Counted from the stretch's first letter, positions 5,797 to 13,371 are shown. The stretch: DNA of 16,009 bases from Hyphomonas sp. (GCA_024743015.1 JANSXJ010000048.1:1-16009), one strand, 5' to 3'. A program made the numbers and translations. The notes: generated from the sequence alone by a model not told the origin.

Positions 5797-6696
5797 TCAA
5801 ACCATGCCGGACTTTGGGAGCTCTTCGGACAGGATATCGTAGACAACCCGAATGCGTTTGCTCGTATGAAGCTCGCGATGAGTGACCAGCCAGACAGGAA
5901 CAGGAAGGGTGAGCACATCCGGAAGGATTGGCTTGACGCGTGGCTCCATCTTTTCGACGTCACGTGTCAGAAAGCCGATGCCCAAGCCTTGGACCACCAG
6001 CTCTCGCATGACCGTTCCGGAGCGGGCATTGACGGTGAAATTATCCGGTGTGAGATTCAGGCCGTGGCGGGCCAATTCCACGATCATCTCTTCATTTCGG
6101 TCGAAGCCGATAAAATCCGCATGTTCAACATCCTTCAGCGTTTGGATCGGGCCGAGTGATTTGATGTAATCCTCAGATGCATAGAGATGCGCTGCTGAGT
6201 CACCGACCAGTTTCGCGATGAGGTCTGGCTGCGTTGGCCGAGCGTGGCGGATGGAGATATCGGCTTCGCGGCGGGTCAGGTCCTGCACTTCGTTCGAGGT
6301 GACAATGTCGAGTGTGATGCCTGGCGCAGCGTCGCGGATCTTCCGAATGATTGATGGCAGGTAATAGGTCGCCATGGCGCCGGTCGCCGTGATGACAACT
6401 TTGCCCTCTACTGTCTGGGACTGACCCGACGCGACCAGCGAGACTTTGGTTGCCGCATCAGCCATGATGCGCACGTGTTCCATCAGGTCGCGTCCGGCTT
6501 CGGTGAGCGCCATGGCTCGGCCAGCCCGCTCAAACAAGGTGACGCCGAGATCTTCTTCCAGGGCTGCGACCTGGCGGCTGAGCGTGGGTTGGGTCTGCCC
6601 GAGCGCCCGCGCTGCCGCAGAGAGCGAGCCCTCCTCTGCAGTGGCGAGGAAAGCGCGGACCTGATTCCAGTCAAAGGATATCGCCTGCCAATTCAT
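5797..6696 (-). CDS. LysR-family transcriptional regulator
   Basis: The 299-residue protein has normal LysR length. Its N-terminal winged helix-turn-helix spans about 10-67, with the typical SLSAAARALGQTQPTLSRQV region (24-43) followed by LEEDLGVTLFER (46-57). The effector-binding domain (about 95-290) includes SIIRKIRDAAPGITLDI and the GLGIGFL loop. These proteins bind DNA as tetramers and respond to small molecules, often controlling a divergent gene and repressing themselves. Here the divergent neighbour is a SAM-dependent methyltransferase 127 bases away, the most likely target. A sigma-70-like promoter (TTGCGA, 16 bases, TATACA) with operator-like repeats lies in that gap. The start ATG 6694-6696 has no strong Shine-Dalgarno sequence. 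The effector cannot be deduced. Confidence 0.93.
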   Translation of the reverse strand: MNWQAISFDWNQVRAFLATAEEGSLSAAARALGQTQPTLSRQVAALEEDLGVTLFERAGRAMALTEAGRDLMEHVRIMADAATKVSLVASGQSQTVEGKVVITATGAMATYYLPSIIRKIRDAAPGITLDIVTSNEVQDLTRREADISIRHARPTQPDLIAKLVGDSAAHLYASEDYIKSLGPIQTLKDVEHADFIGFDRNEEMIVELARHGLNLTPDNFTVNARSGTVMRELVVQGLGIGFLTRDVEKMEPRVKPILPDVLTLPVPVWLVTHRELHTSKRIRVVYDILSEELPKSGMV

Positions 6697-6703
6697 GGAT
6701 TTG

Positions 6704-6731
6704 TGTATACGTCTCTTCGAATAAATCGCAA
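6704..6731 (-). promoter_or_regulatory. Promoter of the LysR gene
   Basis: On the minus strand TTGCGA (6731-6726) and TATACA (6709-6704) are 16 bases apart, each close to the sigma-70 consensus. The start codon follows eight bases after the -10, giving a very short or absent leader, which would fit the missing ribosome binding site. Confidence 0.5.
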
Positions 6732-6752
6732 TTTCTATTTGATTTTCGAATA
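6716..6752. promoter_or_regulatory. Likely LysR operator region
   Basis: TTCGAATA occurs twice in direct orientation (6716-6723 and 6745-6752), 29 bases apart, close to three helical turns. Between the copies, AAATC (6723-6727) and GATTT (6741-6745) form an inverted repeat around 13 bases, similar to the interrupted dyads of LysR recognition sites. The left copy lies between the -10 and -35 of the lysR promoter, which suggests autoregulation. Which repeat is bound is inference. Confidence 0.4.
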
Positions 6753-6823
6753 GCTAGATGCGGAGCATGAAATTTGACCATACATGCATTCCCCGCCACG
6801 CGGGGCTGACCAAGGAGGCGACC

Positions 6824-7453
6824 ATGCCTGACAAAGCTAAATTCTGGGACGGAACCGCGGAGAAATATTCCAAACAACCGATCGCCAACCAGAAAGCCTA
6901 TGAGATCAAGCTCGACCTCACGCGCGAGTATTTTACGCCAGATTCCCAGGTGCTCGAGTTTGGGTGCGGGACGGGCTCAACCGCAATCCTGCATGCGCCC
7001 TATGTGAAACATATCGACGCCATCGACGTGTCGCCCGAAATGATCCGCATCGCCAAGGGCAAGCTTGAGCCGGCTGGCGTGCAAAATGTGACGTTTCGGG
7101 TGGCGGACATGGATGGGTTTCAGGTCACACCCGAGAGCTATGACGCGGTGCTCGGGCTCAACATCCTGCATCTGCTAGACGATCGGATGGCGGCAATGCG
7201 CGAAGTCTACAAGGCGCTCAAGCCCGGCGGTCATTTCGTCTCCAGCACCGCCTGTTTGCGAGAGAAACTTCTGTTCACGCTGATCGATCCACTTTTCCCG
7301 ATAATGCATGCCCTTGGCCAATGGCCCAAGGTCTACAGGCTCTCCGCCAGCCGCCTTCAGCGCGAAATGGAAGAGATTGGGTTCAAGACCGTGCACTACT
7401 GGCAACCCGATAACGGGATGGCCGTGTTCATGGTCGGGCAGAAACCGGAATAG
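6824..7453 (+). CDS. Class I SAM-dependent methyltransferase
   Basis: The 209-residue protein has the seven-stranded Rossmann methyltransferase pattern. Motif I is LEFGCGTG (44-51), the acidic residue binding the SAM ribose is in IDAIDVS (D69), a motif II-like VADMDGF follows at 93-99, then NILHLL (113-118), and ALKPGGHFVSS (131-141) is typical of this superfamily. The C-terminal helical part contacts the substrate and gives no clue to its identity; it resembles UbiE/Methyltransf_11-type enzymes in general. ATG 6824 is preceded by AAGGAGG (6812-6818), a very strong ribosome binding site, so the in-frame start at 6758 is rejected. It is transcribed divergently from the LysR gene and converges on the helicase gene with 18 bases between stop codons. 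Inducible expression by the LysR partner is inferred. Confidence 0.9.
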   Translation: MPDKAKFWDGTAEKYSKQPIANQKAYEIKLDLTREYFTPDSQVLEFGCGTGSTAILHAPYVKHIDAIDVSPEMIRIAKGKLEPAGVQNVTFRVADMDGFQVTPESYDAVLGLNILHLLDDRMAAMREVYKALKPGGHFVSSTACLREKLLFTLIDPLFPIMHALGQWPKVYRLSASRLQREMEEIGFKTVHYWQPDNGMAVFMVGQKPE

Positions 7454-7471
7454 GACAGCCTTTCGCCAGCT

Positions 7472-8830
7472 CTAGACCAGGACGTCGTCTTCCTTGGCGA
7501 ACCGGGCCAGCAAGTAGGCCTCGGTGTTTTCGATTGGATCGAGCTTGCCAAACGCAAACGCGTTTCGATCCATGACCAGATCTCTTGGGCGCAGCGCGCG
7601 TGAGATTTCCAGACCCTCAAGGCTGCGAGCGCGCGAAAAGGCCACATAGGATTGGCCATGCGCAAACATGCCGCGATCCAGATCAATATAGACCTTGTCG
7701 AGCGTGAGCCCTTGCGCCTTGTGAATGGTCACGGCGTAGGCAAGGCGTACGGGCACCTGTTTGAACGTGCCGACGACTTCGCGGGAGACCTTTTTGGTCT
7801 CCGGATCGAGAGAGTATTTGTATTTTTCCCAGGCCGCCGGTTCGATCTCATATTCGTGCCCGTCCAGCTCGACCAGAACATTCCGCCCCGACCAACCCGA
7901 GACGGTGGCGAGAGACCCGTTGACCCACCGGCCCTCGGGATCATTCTTGATCAGCATCACCCGCGCCCCTTCCTTGAGCTCAAGATCGGCTTCCGTCGGA
8001 TAGGTCTTTTCGTCGAAATCGCCTTGTACGCGGGCTTCGAAGACTTTCTCCGGGCCAGGTAGGTCCTCGAGCCGCGCCTGATTGATCCGAAACGCATTGG
8101 CATTGTTGGGGGTGAGCACGATGTGGGTTTCGCTGGCTTCGACGGCGTCGCGATCGGAGACGACACTGCGCAGAACGGACTCGTCTGCGGGGGTCAAACG
8201 TCCCTGACGCATCGCGCCGAGCAAAGCGAGAAAGCGTGGATCCTCCTGGCGAAATACGTGTTTCAAAGCCAGCAGCGCGAATTCCGCTTCCTTGAAGGCC
8301 GGTGCGTTGAAGAAATAGTGCCCGCCATAGCGTTCTTTCAGAATGGGGTCCTCGTCGCCTCGCACCACGGGCGGCAGCTGATGTAAATCACCCGACAAGA
8401 TCATGCGCACGCCGCCAAAGGGGCGCTTGGATCCCCGGTTCAGCTTCAGGCTGCGATCAATGGCGTCCAGCATATCCGCACGGACCATCGAAATCTCATC
8501 GATGATAATCGTTTCAGCGGCTTTCATGATCCGCGCAGTCCGCAGGCGTTTGACGTCCTGCGGTTCGATCAGGCGCGGCGGGAACTTGAAGAAGCTATGC
8601 AGCGTCTGTCCGCCAGCATTCATCGCGGCGACCCCGGTCGGGGCGAGGACGATGGCGCTGTCGCCGGCTTGCTCAACGAATTTTCGGAGCATCGTTGTCT
8701 TGCCAGTACCCGCGCGCCCGGTCAGGAAGAGGTTTCCCTGAGCGCCGGCGCCGCTGCTAACCCATTTGGCAGGGTTGGCGTAAATCGAATCGGGCGTCTC
8801 GGCGCTGGTCGGAACAGGCAAATCAGTCAT
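7472..8830 (-). CDS. PIF1-like superfamily 1B DNA helicase
   Basis: The 452-residue protein carries the helicase motifs of the PIF1/RecD-like group: Walker A GRAGTGKTT (38-46), motif Ia LAPTGVAA (62-69), Walker B IIIDEIS (108-114), motif III LSGDLHQLPPV (145-155), and, in the C-terminal half, TIHKAQGLT (368-376) and SYVAFSRAR (394-402). The H-K-A-Q-G form of the later motif is typical of PIF1 and of bacterial stand-alone relatives. Family members unwind DNA 5'-3' and act at G-quadruplexes, stalled forks or R-loops; the cellular role of bacterial single-gene versions is mostly undefined. No nuclease, zinc finger or HRDC-like domain is visible. The ATG at 8830 has only a weak ribosome site. The gene follows an exported-protein gene by 30 bases on the same strand, so they may be co-transcribed. 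Confidence 0.92.
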   Translation of the reverse strand: MTDLPVPTSAETPDSIYANPAKWVSSGAGAQGNLFLTGRAGTGKTTMLRKFVEQAGDSAIVLAPTGVAAMNAGGQTLHSFFKFPPRLIEPQDVKRLRTARIMKAAETIIIDEISMVRADMLDAIDRSLKLNRGSKRPFGGVRMILSGDLHQLPPVVRGDEDPILKERYGGHYFFNAPAFKEAEFALLALKHVFRQEDPRFLALLGAMRQGRLTPADESVLRSVVSDRDAVEASETHIVLTPNNANAFRINQARLEDLPGPEKVFEARVQGDFDEKTYPTEADLELKEGARVMLIKNDPEGRWVNGSLATVSGWSGRNVLVELDGHEYEIEPAAWEKYKYSLDPETKKVSREVVGTFKQVPVRLAYAVTIHKAQGLTLDKVYIDLDRGMFAHGQSYVAFSRARSLEGLEISRALRPRDLVMDRNAFAFGKLDPIENTEAYLLARFAKEDDVLV

Positions 8831-8860
8831 CAGCGGTCAGCCATAACCGGCTTTGTCAGG

Positions 8861-9673
8861 CTAGGGAATGTTCTCGCACTGAACCGTACTCGTCGCTCGG
8901 CAGGCTCCGTCGAGATCTTCGACCAGCGTCTTTGGTTTGGAGGCAAGAATGCCGCCGCGGTCAAAACACATATTGATCGCTTTCACGCGCGCATGCTCGA
9001 CATAGATCGTGGCGTCCTGGTCGCAATTCTGGCTGGGATTGACCTCGATCGTTCCGCTGATCGGGAAGGCGCGTAGCTGGCGTTGCAGGACCGGAATCGT
9101 ATAGTCCTCAGGCAGACCCTGAAACTCGACCATGAAGTTCCGCAACAGGATTGTCGGATCTGCGATGCTGCGCTCACTGGGGTCGACATAGCAGGTGCCA
9201 AGCGTGCGATAGGCATAGCGCTCACCCTCCCGCGCCATGTCAGCCGCAAAGGCGCGCTCGGCGGCGAGTCGCCTTTGGTGGAAATCCGCGCTGCGCGACC
9301 CCTGATGAGCGTCCATGTCGAGTTTCAGCCAGTGTTGCCAGTGGGCACTGGCAGTCGCTTCGGTAAAGTCCGGGTGTTTGGCCTTTGCATCCTCAGGTGT
9401 ACGGATCGTACTTGCGGCCAGGTATGACCAGGCAGCCATGCAGCGCATCGGGGTGGCGAGATTCTCCACCGAAACCGTCACCGCTTCATCGGAGCCGTTT
9501 TCGTAGCGTTCCGTTGTTGCAACGGGCAGCGTCACATCCTGTCGATTCTGCTCATAGACCGCGCCTTGCTCAGTCATAGCAGGGGAATCGACAGCAGCGC
9601 CGTTCTGCGCGTGCGCGATGGAAAATGAGACGATGCATGCTAGCGCCAGGGGACGCAAACGGGCTACAAGCAT
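8861..9673 (-). CDS. Exported six-cysteine protein (unknown function)
   Basis: The 270-residue protein starts with a signal peptide (basic residues, then LALACIVSFSIAHA, cleavage expected near residue 22). The mature part has six cysteines (78, 161, 217, 236, 258, 266), compatible with three disulfides in the periplasm. The middle (about 85-155) is predicted helical and rich in alanine, histidine and charged residues. The C-terminal part, with ISGTIEVNPSQNCDQDATIYVEHARVKA, looks like beta structure. I recognise no domain. AAGGG on the minus strand lies a few bases before the ATG (9673), supporting this start. It diverges from the O-methyltransferase gene across 96 bases and sits directly upstream of the helicase gene; a functional link to the helicase is not evident, since the compartments differ. 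Confidence 0.75.
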   Translation of the reverse strand: MLVARLRPLALACIVSFSIAHAQNGAAVDSPAMTEQGAVYEQNRQDVTLPVATTERYENGSDEAVTVSVENLATPMRCMAAWSYLAASTIRTPEDAKAKHPDFTEATASAHWQHWLKLDMDAHQGSRSADFHQRRLAAERAFAADMAREGERYAYRTLGTCYVDPSERSIADPTILLRNFMVEFQGLPEDYTIPVLQRQLRAFPISGTIEVNPSQNCDQDATIYVEHARVKAINMCFDRGGILASKPKTLVEDLDGACRATSTVQCENIP

Positions 9674-9684
9674 GATGACCCTTT

Positions 9685-9715
9685 ATTGTAAAACTCTACA
9701 CTCGTGTACAACTCG
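9685..9715. promoter_or_regulatory. Palindrome in a probable minus-strand promoter
   Basis: TACAC (9697-9701) and GTGTA (9704-9708) form a perfect dyad around TC. On the minus strand it lies between TTGTAC (9711-9706) and a TACAAT (9690-9685), which match the sigma-70 hexamers but with a short 15-base spacing. A regulator bound here could block the gene for the exported six-cysteine protein. The regulator is unknown. Confidence 0.35.
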
Positions 9716-9769
9716 TACGCATGTTTCTGGCACTGCTCAAGGGCGAAGATTAGTTAAGGGGCATTAACA

Positions 9770-10438
9770 ATGCAGCTCGCTGAAACGTTTGCACAAATGG
9801 ATGCCTTTCTCGAGCGATCGCTGCTCCGTCCCGATCCGGTTCTGCAGGCCATTGCTGAAAACAGCGCGAAAGCCGGGCTTGTGCCGCATGCGGTGACGCC
9901 GCTCCAGGCAGAGTTTCTAGCTTTGCTGATCCGGATCAGCGGCGCGAGACGCGTTCTGGAGATTGGGTGCCTGGGAGGATATTCCGCCGTCGCCATGGCG
10001 CGCGCGCTCCCCGACGGCGGATCGCTGTTGACGACTGAAATCGACACCCGAACCGCACGTGTGGCGCAGGCAAATATCGACCAATCCGGCTTCGGGGAGC
10101 GCATCGACTTGCAAATCGGCCCAGCCATGGAGGCTTTGGAGCGGGCGCACGCCGCGGGTGCGGTGTTTGACTTCGTGTTCATTGACGCGGACAAGGTCAA
10201 TCATCGCAACTATCTCGAGAAAGCCCTGCAAATGGCCCGGCCTGGGACGCTCATCGTTGCGGACAATATTGTTCGAGGCGGCGATGTTCTGGATGCGCAG
10301 AGCCGAGAAAATAGCGTGCTTGGGGTGCGCCAGATGTTTGCTTATGCCGAAACGCTGGACGGTGTGGAAATGACGGCTCTGCAGACCGTAGGGGCCAAAG
10401 GTTATGATGGAATGGCCCTGTTTCGGGTCTCGCAATAA
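9770..10438 (+). CDS. O-methyltransferase, caffeoyl-CoA (family 3) type
   Basis: The 222-residue protein is a small, metal-dependent, SAM-using O-methyltransferase of the catechol/caffeoyl-CoA group. The SAM loop is VLEIGCLGGYSAVAMA (62-77), followed by the acidic residue in TTEID (88-92). FIDADK (137-142) and VADNIVRGGDV (163-173) hold the conserved metal ligands (aspartates at 139 and 165, asparagine 166). These enzymes methylate catechol-like or other vicinal hydroxyls; the bacterial substrate is usually unknown. The start is supported by AAGGGG (9756-9761) eight bases upstream. This ribosome site sits in the loop of a short inverted repeat, GTTAA (9753-9757)..TTAAC (9764-9768). The gene ends three bases from the convergent vWA gene. 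Confidence 0.92.
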   Translation: MQLAETFAQMDAFLERSLLRPDPVLQAIAENSAKAGLVPHAVTPLQAEFLALLIRISGARRVLEIGCLGGYSAVAMARALPDGGSLLTTEIDTRTARVAQANIDQSGFGERIDLQIGPAMEALERAHAAGAVFDFVFIDADKVNHRNYLEKALQMARPGTLIVADNIVRGGDVLDAQSRENSVLGVRQMFAYAETLDGVEMTALQTVGAKGYDGMALFRVSQ

Positions 10439-10441
10439 GCG

Positions 10442-11254
10442 CTAGAGATCACGCCAGGTGACACTGACGCCAAGCTCAGCGAAAATCTCGTTCCAATAGT
10501 CCTTGAGTGGCCCGCGTTGCATGTCGACATAGCGAGGCCGGGGGATGAGACGGATCTCAAGCGCGACGCCATTCAGGCTGTCCCCGAACCGGCGAAGCAC
10601 CGTATCAGCCACATCAATCGCTTCGGGCATACTCTCTGGCAGCGTTCCACCGCCACCATAAATGGTGAAAACGTCAGAGTTTTGCAGCATATCCGAAATG
10701 ATCACGATCTGGCGGGCCGGCGCGCGGCTGGAAAAGGCATCGGTCTGGCCAAGTCGCGCCAATGCTTCCAGCACCGGACTGTTAGGCGCTTCCTTCGGCT
10801 CCACCAGGTCTTCCAGTATGGATTCAAGGGGCTGGTTGAATTTGTCGTTGAAGCGTTCCTCAATCTGGGCGGGGTTGCGGAACAGCGAGTTGACCTGGTC
10901 GCCGCGACCCGGATTGCAAAGCGAGAAGCGCCCGCGCGGATCGAACTGCCCGTCCTGATCCAGTTCGAACAGCGTGAACCGTTCCCCGATTTCCAGGCGA
11001 TTGCGCGTTCGGCGAATGACCGCGGCAATCAGATCCGCTTGCTGCTCGCTATACTCGTCTGTCTTGTCGATGATGACCGCGGTATGAGGCGGTAGCTCGT
11101 CTGAAATCCCGCAAAGGGTCAGCTCGTCATAGGGTTCCGGCTGGAGGGCATAAAACGAGAAGCCGATAATCGCCACGGCAAGACCAGCCAGCACGAAATT
11201 CAGGATCGCCTGGTTGCGTTGTTTTCGTTCACGCCTGTTTCTTCGTCGCGCCAT
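10442..11254 (-). CDS. Membrane-anchored vWA-like protein with degenerate metal site
   Basis: The 270-residue protein has a strongly basic start (MARRRNRRERKQR) and one membrane helix (about 16-37); by the positive-inside rule the rest lies in the periplasm. The soluble part reads like a von Willebrand factor A fold: a first strand ending in TAVIIDKTDEYS (58-69), where DKTDEYS takes the place of the DxSxS metal motif, and a later strand RQIVIISDML (181-190) where vWA domains often carry an aspartate. The C-terminus contains ALEIRLIPRP (231-240) and PLKDYWNEIFAELGV (249-263). Two cysteines (48 and 113) could pair. The ATG overlaps the stop of the upstream membrane protein gene by four bases (ATGA), so the two are translationally coupled. 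The fold is inferred; no function is known to me. Confidence 0.75.
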   Translation of the reverse strand: MARRRNRRERKQRNQAILNFVLAGLAVAIIGFSFYALQPEPYDELTLCGISDELPPHTAVIIDKTDEYSEQQADLIAAVIRRTRNRLEIGERFTLFELDQDGQFDPRGRFSLCNPGRGDQVNSLFRNPAQIEERFNDKFNQPLESILEDLVEPKEAPNSPVLEALARLGQTDAFSSRAPARQIVIISDMLQNSDVFTIYGGGGTLPESMPEAIDVADTVLRRFGDSLNGVALEIRLIPRPRYVDMQRGPLKDYWNEIFAELGVSVTWRDL

Positions 11255-12468
11255 CAGCCGGCCCCAGCAGCATTCACCTTGAGGAGTTTGATTATATCTT
11301 CTTCCAGCCCGAATTCATCGGAGAGGATCTGATCACTTGTCCGCAGCAAATTCTGATACGGACGCATCATATCTGCCATCGTGTTCATCACCACCATTTT
11401 CTCCTGAGAGGTTAGCGGGCCGCCCTTGATCTCAGAGACCAGTTCAAAAATGTCCTCGTAACTCTGATTGAAATCGTCAATGGCATATTCGAGATCCGTG
11501 CGCGCATTTTCGAGGGAGCGCGCCGCATCGCTAAAGCCTGGGAAGGGTGAATCGAGACGGCGCCCTTCAAATGCGGCGACCGAAGCAATGGCGAGACCGA
11601 GCGCCAGCAGGACCATCGCGTCAAGCGAATGGATCGCAAATGGACGACACATGGCATTGGTCGCGGCGCTACCAATCGTATTGCCCAGATCTGACGTCAG
11701 AATGGCCTCACAGACATTCGGATTGACCATGAAATGCGGGAAGATCTTGGATCCGATCCCGTCCGGCATCTGCAGGCCGAGCGCCTGAATATCGAGTATG
11801 TTGCGATAATGAGCGGCTGAGAGATTGACCAGCAGCACCAGGATTGAACCGATTATGATCGCGATCAATCCGTTCAACACGTACAGATTTCGGCGGTTGA
11901 ACCCGTTATTCGACCAGTCGAGCGGCATGGAAACATGGCGCAGGCCCCAATAACCGATGATGAAGAAGCTCACCGCCACGTTGGCGAGCGAGACCGCCGC
12001 GGCCTGGAAAATACCGCCGGCGAGGCCGAACTCACTCTGCTTGGCAAAGAAGTAAGCGTTCGCGGCGCTTTCAAACAGGATCATCAGGGCGATGATCGAC
12101 ATTTGGAACAAGGGGACTTTCGGGTGGCTCGAAACATAGTGCACCCCGCGGCCGGTCGATTCACCCAGGCGCAATTTTCGCGACCGTTCCGGGGCGCGTT
12201 CGGCCTGGTCGGCCGCCTCACCGCCGGTGCCTGCCGCCTCATTCGCCTTTTTGCGCGCCGCCAATTTCTTTTTATGTGTGAGATAATTCTCGTTCTGAAC
12301 CCGGTAATCGCCGCCAAGCTGGCGGAACCGATAAAAGCTGAGCGTGGCGCGAGTCGTATAGTCAGCTTGCAGAACCACTTCATTGTAGGCATCGCTCGGG
12401 CGCTGGGTCAGGTCGACAATATCCTGATCCGTCAGAGCGCCGGACGCATTTTGTGCGTGGTCATTCAT
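11254..12468 (-). CDS. Four-helix membrane protein partner of the vWA-like protein (unknown function)
   Basis: The 404-residue protein has a soluble N-terminal region (1-118) with a lysine/alanine-rich stretch (about 66-100) that looks disordered. Four membrane helices follow (about 120-142, 150-177, 195-218, 282-302). A loop of about 60 residues between helices 3 and 4 holds two cysteines (253, 274), and the C-terminal tail (about 303-404) is acidic and helical. Both termini are predicted cytoplasmic, with the cysteine loop in the periplasm, where the partner's domain also lies. ATG 12468 has GGAGGT seven bases upstream on the minus strand, so the 12483 start is rejected. The stop overlaps the next ATG (ATGA). 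I recognise no family. The layout suggests a two-protein inner-membrane complex, which is inference. Confidence 0.75.
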   Translation of the reverse strand: MNDHAQNASGALTDQDIVDLTQRPSDAYNEVVLQADYTTRATLSFYRFRQLGGDYRVQNENYLTHKKKLAARKKANEAAGTGGEAADQAERAPERSRKLRLGESTGRGVHYVSSHPKVPLFQMSIIALMILFESAANAYFFAKQSEFGLAGGIFQAAAVSLANVAVSFFIIGYWGLRHVSMPLDWSNNGFNRRNLYVLNGLIAIIIGSILVLLVNLSAAHYRNILDIQALGLQMPDGIGSKIFPHFMVNPNVCEAILTSDLGNTIGSAATNAMCRPFAIHSLDAMVLLALGLAIASVAAFEGRRLDSPFPGFSDAARSLENARTDLEYAIDDFNQSYEDIFELVSEIKGGPLTSQEKMVVMNTMADMMRPYQNLLRTSDQILSDEFGLEEDIIKLLKVNAAGAG

Positions 12469-12502
12469 CAGCCTACCTCCCAAACTCAGACCCTATTATC
12501 CT

Positions 12503-12518
12503 GTTAACCTTTTAGTAA
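12503..12518 (-). promoter_or_regulatory. CtrA-like box upstream of the membrane/vWA operon
   Basis: On the minus strand TTAC, seven bases, TTAAC (12518 down to 12503) differs by one base from the TTAA-N7-TTAAC box of the alphaproteobacterial cell-cycle regulator CtrA. A GATAAT (12500-12495) directly follows and could serve as a -10. The site lies 35 bases before the start codon. Binding is inferred only. Confidence 0.3.
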
Positions 12519-12621
12519 GGACTTATGGCAGGCATTTGATCAATTAAGACAAGGGCGTGACGAATTTTGGCGCGATGAATATGGGCTCGCCACAATTCAT
12601 CTGGGACGATAGATAGCCTTT

Positions 12622-13362
12622 ATGACCCTGACGCCCGATCAGATTGACCGCCACAAACGCCATATCCTGTTAAAGGAAATCGGTGGGCCGGGCATTGGTA
12701 AACTGCGCAACGCGAAAGTTTCGATCATCGGGGCAGGGGCGCTCGGCGGGCCCTGCGCGCTGTATCTTGCAGCAGCAGGTTTGGGCGAGATTGAAATCTG
12801 GGATGATGACATAGTCGATCGGTCCAACCTGCAGCGCCAGATCCAGTTTGCCGATGCCGATATCGGCCGCAGCAAAGCGCAGCTCCTCAGCGAGCGTCTG
12901 GTGGCGCTCAACCCGGATGTCTCCGCCACCGCCCGCGAGACCCGCTTCTCAGCAGACGAAACCGCCAGCGGCGACGTCTTGATCGATGCGACCGATAATT
13001 TCGAGACACGCTTCCTGCTCAACCAGATCGCGCATGAAAGCGGCCGTTACCTCGTTTCAGGGGCCGCCAGTCGATGGAGCGGCCAGGTGGCCGTCTATGC
13101 GTCTGGGGTGGCGCCTGATGCGCCATGCTATCAGTGCTTCGTGCCGGAGCTTCCTCCGGAAGCCGAGGCCTGCGACGAGGTCGGGGTGGTTGGCGCTGTG
13201 ACCGGCATGGTTGGCGCGAATATGGCGTTGGAGGCTTTAAAACTTGTTGTCGGGTCCGGCGACGCGCTGATTGGGCGATTGCTCATTATTGACGGGCTTC
13301 GCGGCGAAAACCGGGTTCTGAAGCTTCGTCCGAACCCGGACTGTTCGGTCTGCGGGCAATGA
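12622..13362 (+). CDS. ThiF/MoeB/HesA-family adenylyltransferase
   Basis: E1-like enzyme that activates the C-terminus of a ubiquitin-like sulfur carrier (MoaD or ThiS) by adenylation, for molybdopterin or thiamine synthesis. The 246-residue length fits MoeB/ThiF without a rhodanese domain. It shows RHILLKEIG (13-21), the nucleotide loop IGAGALGG (36-43), DDDIVDRSNLQRQ (61-73), DATDNFETR (122-130) and the zinc cysteines CYQC (169-172) and CSVC (241-244). A cysteine at 184 in EACDEVGV sits where ThiF-type proteins have their reactive cysteine. No carrier or other cofactor gene is nearby, so MoeB and ThiF roles cannot be separated by context. It diverges from the membrane/vWA operon. Confidence 0.9.
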   Translation: MTLTPDQIDRHKRHILLKEIGGPGIGKLRNAKVSIIGAGALGGPCALYLAAAGLGEIEIWDDDIVDRSNLQRQIQFADADIGRSKAQLLSERLVALNPDVSATARETRFSADETASGDVLIDATDNFETRFLLNQIAHESGRYLVSGAASRWSGQVAVYASGVAPDAPCYQCFVPELPPEAEACDEVGVVGAVTGMVGANMALEALKLVVGSGDALIGRLLIIDGLRGENRVLKLRPNPDCSVCGQ

Positions 13363-13371
13363 ATCTTTCCT

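Noticed and set aside
10517..11095. Plus-strand frame of 192 codons opposite the vWA-like gene
   Set aside because: The minus-strand gene has a coupled start, a membrane helix and a structured domain; the plus-strand frame lacks a ribosome site and recognisable features.
10442..12468. Membrane/vWA pair as a Zorya (ZorA/ZorB) or MotAB/ExbBD-type motor
   Set aside because: The helix count is similar, but the partner has a vWA-like and not an OmpA-like or ExbD-like domain, its helix lacks the expected proton-carrying aspartate, and no other Zorya gene is nearby.
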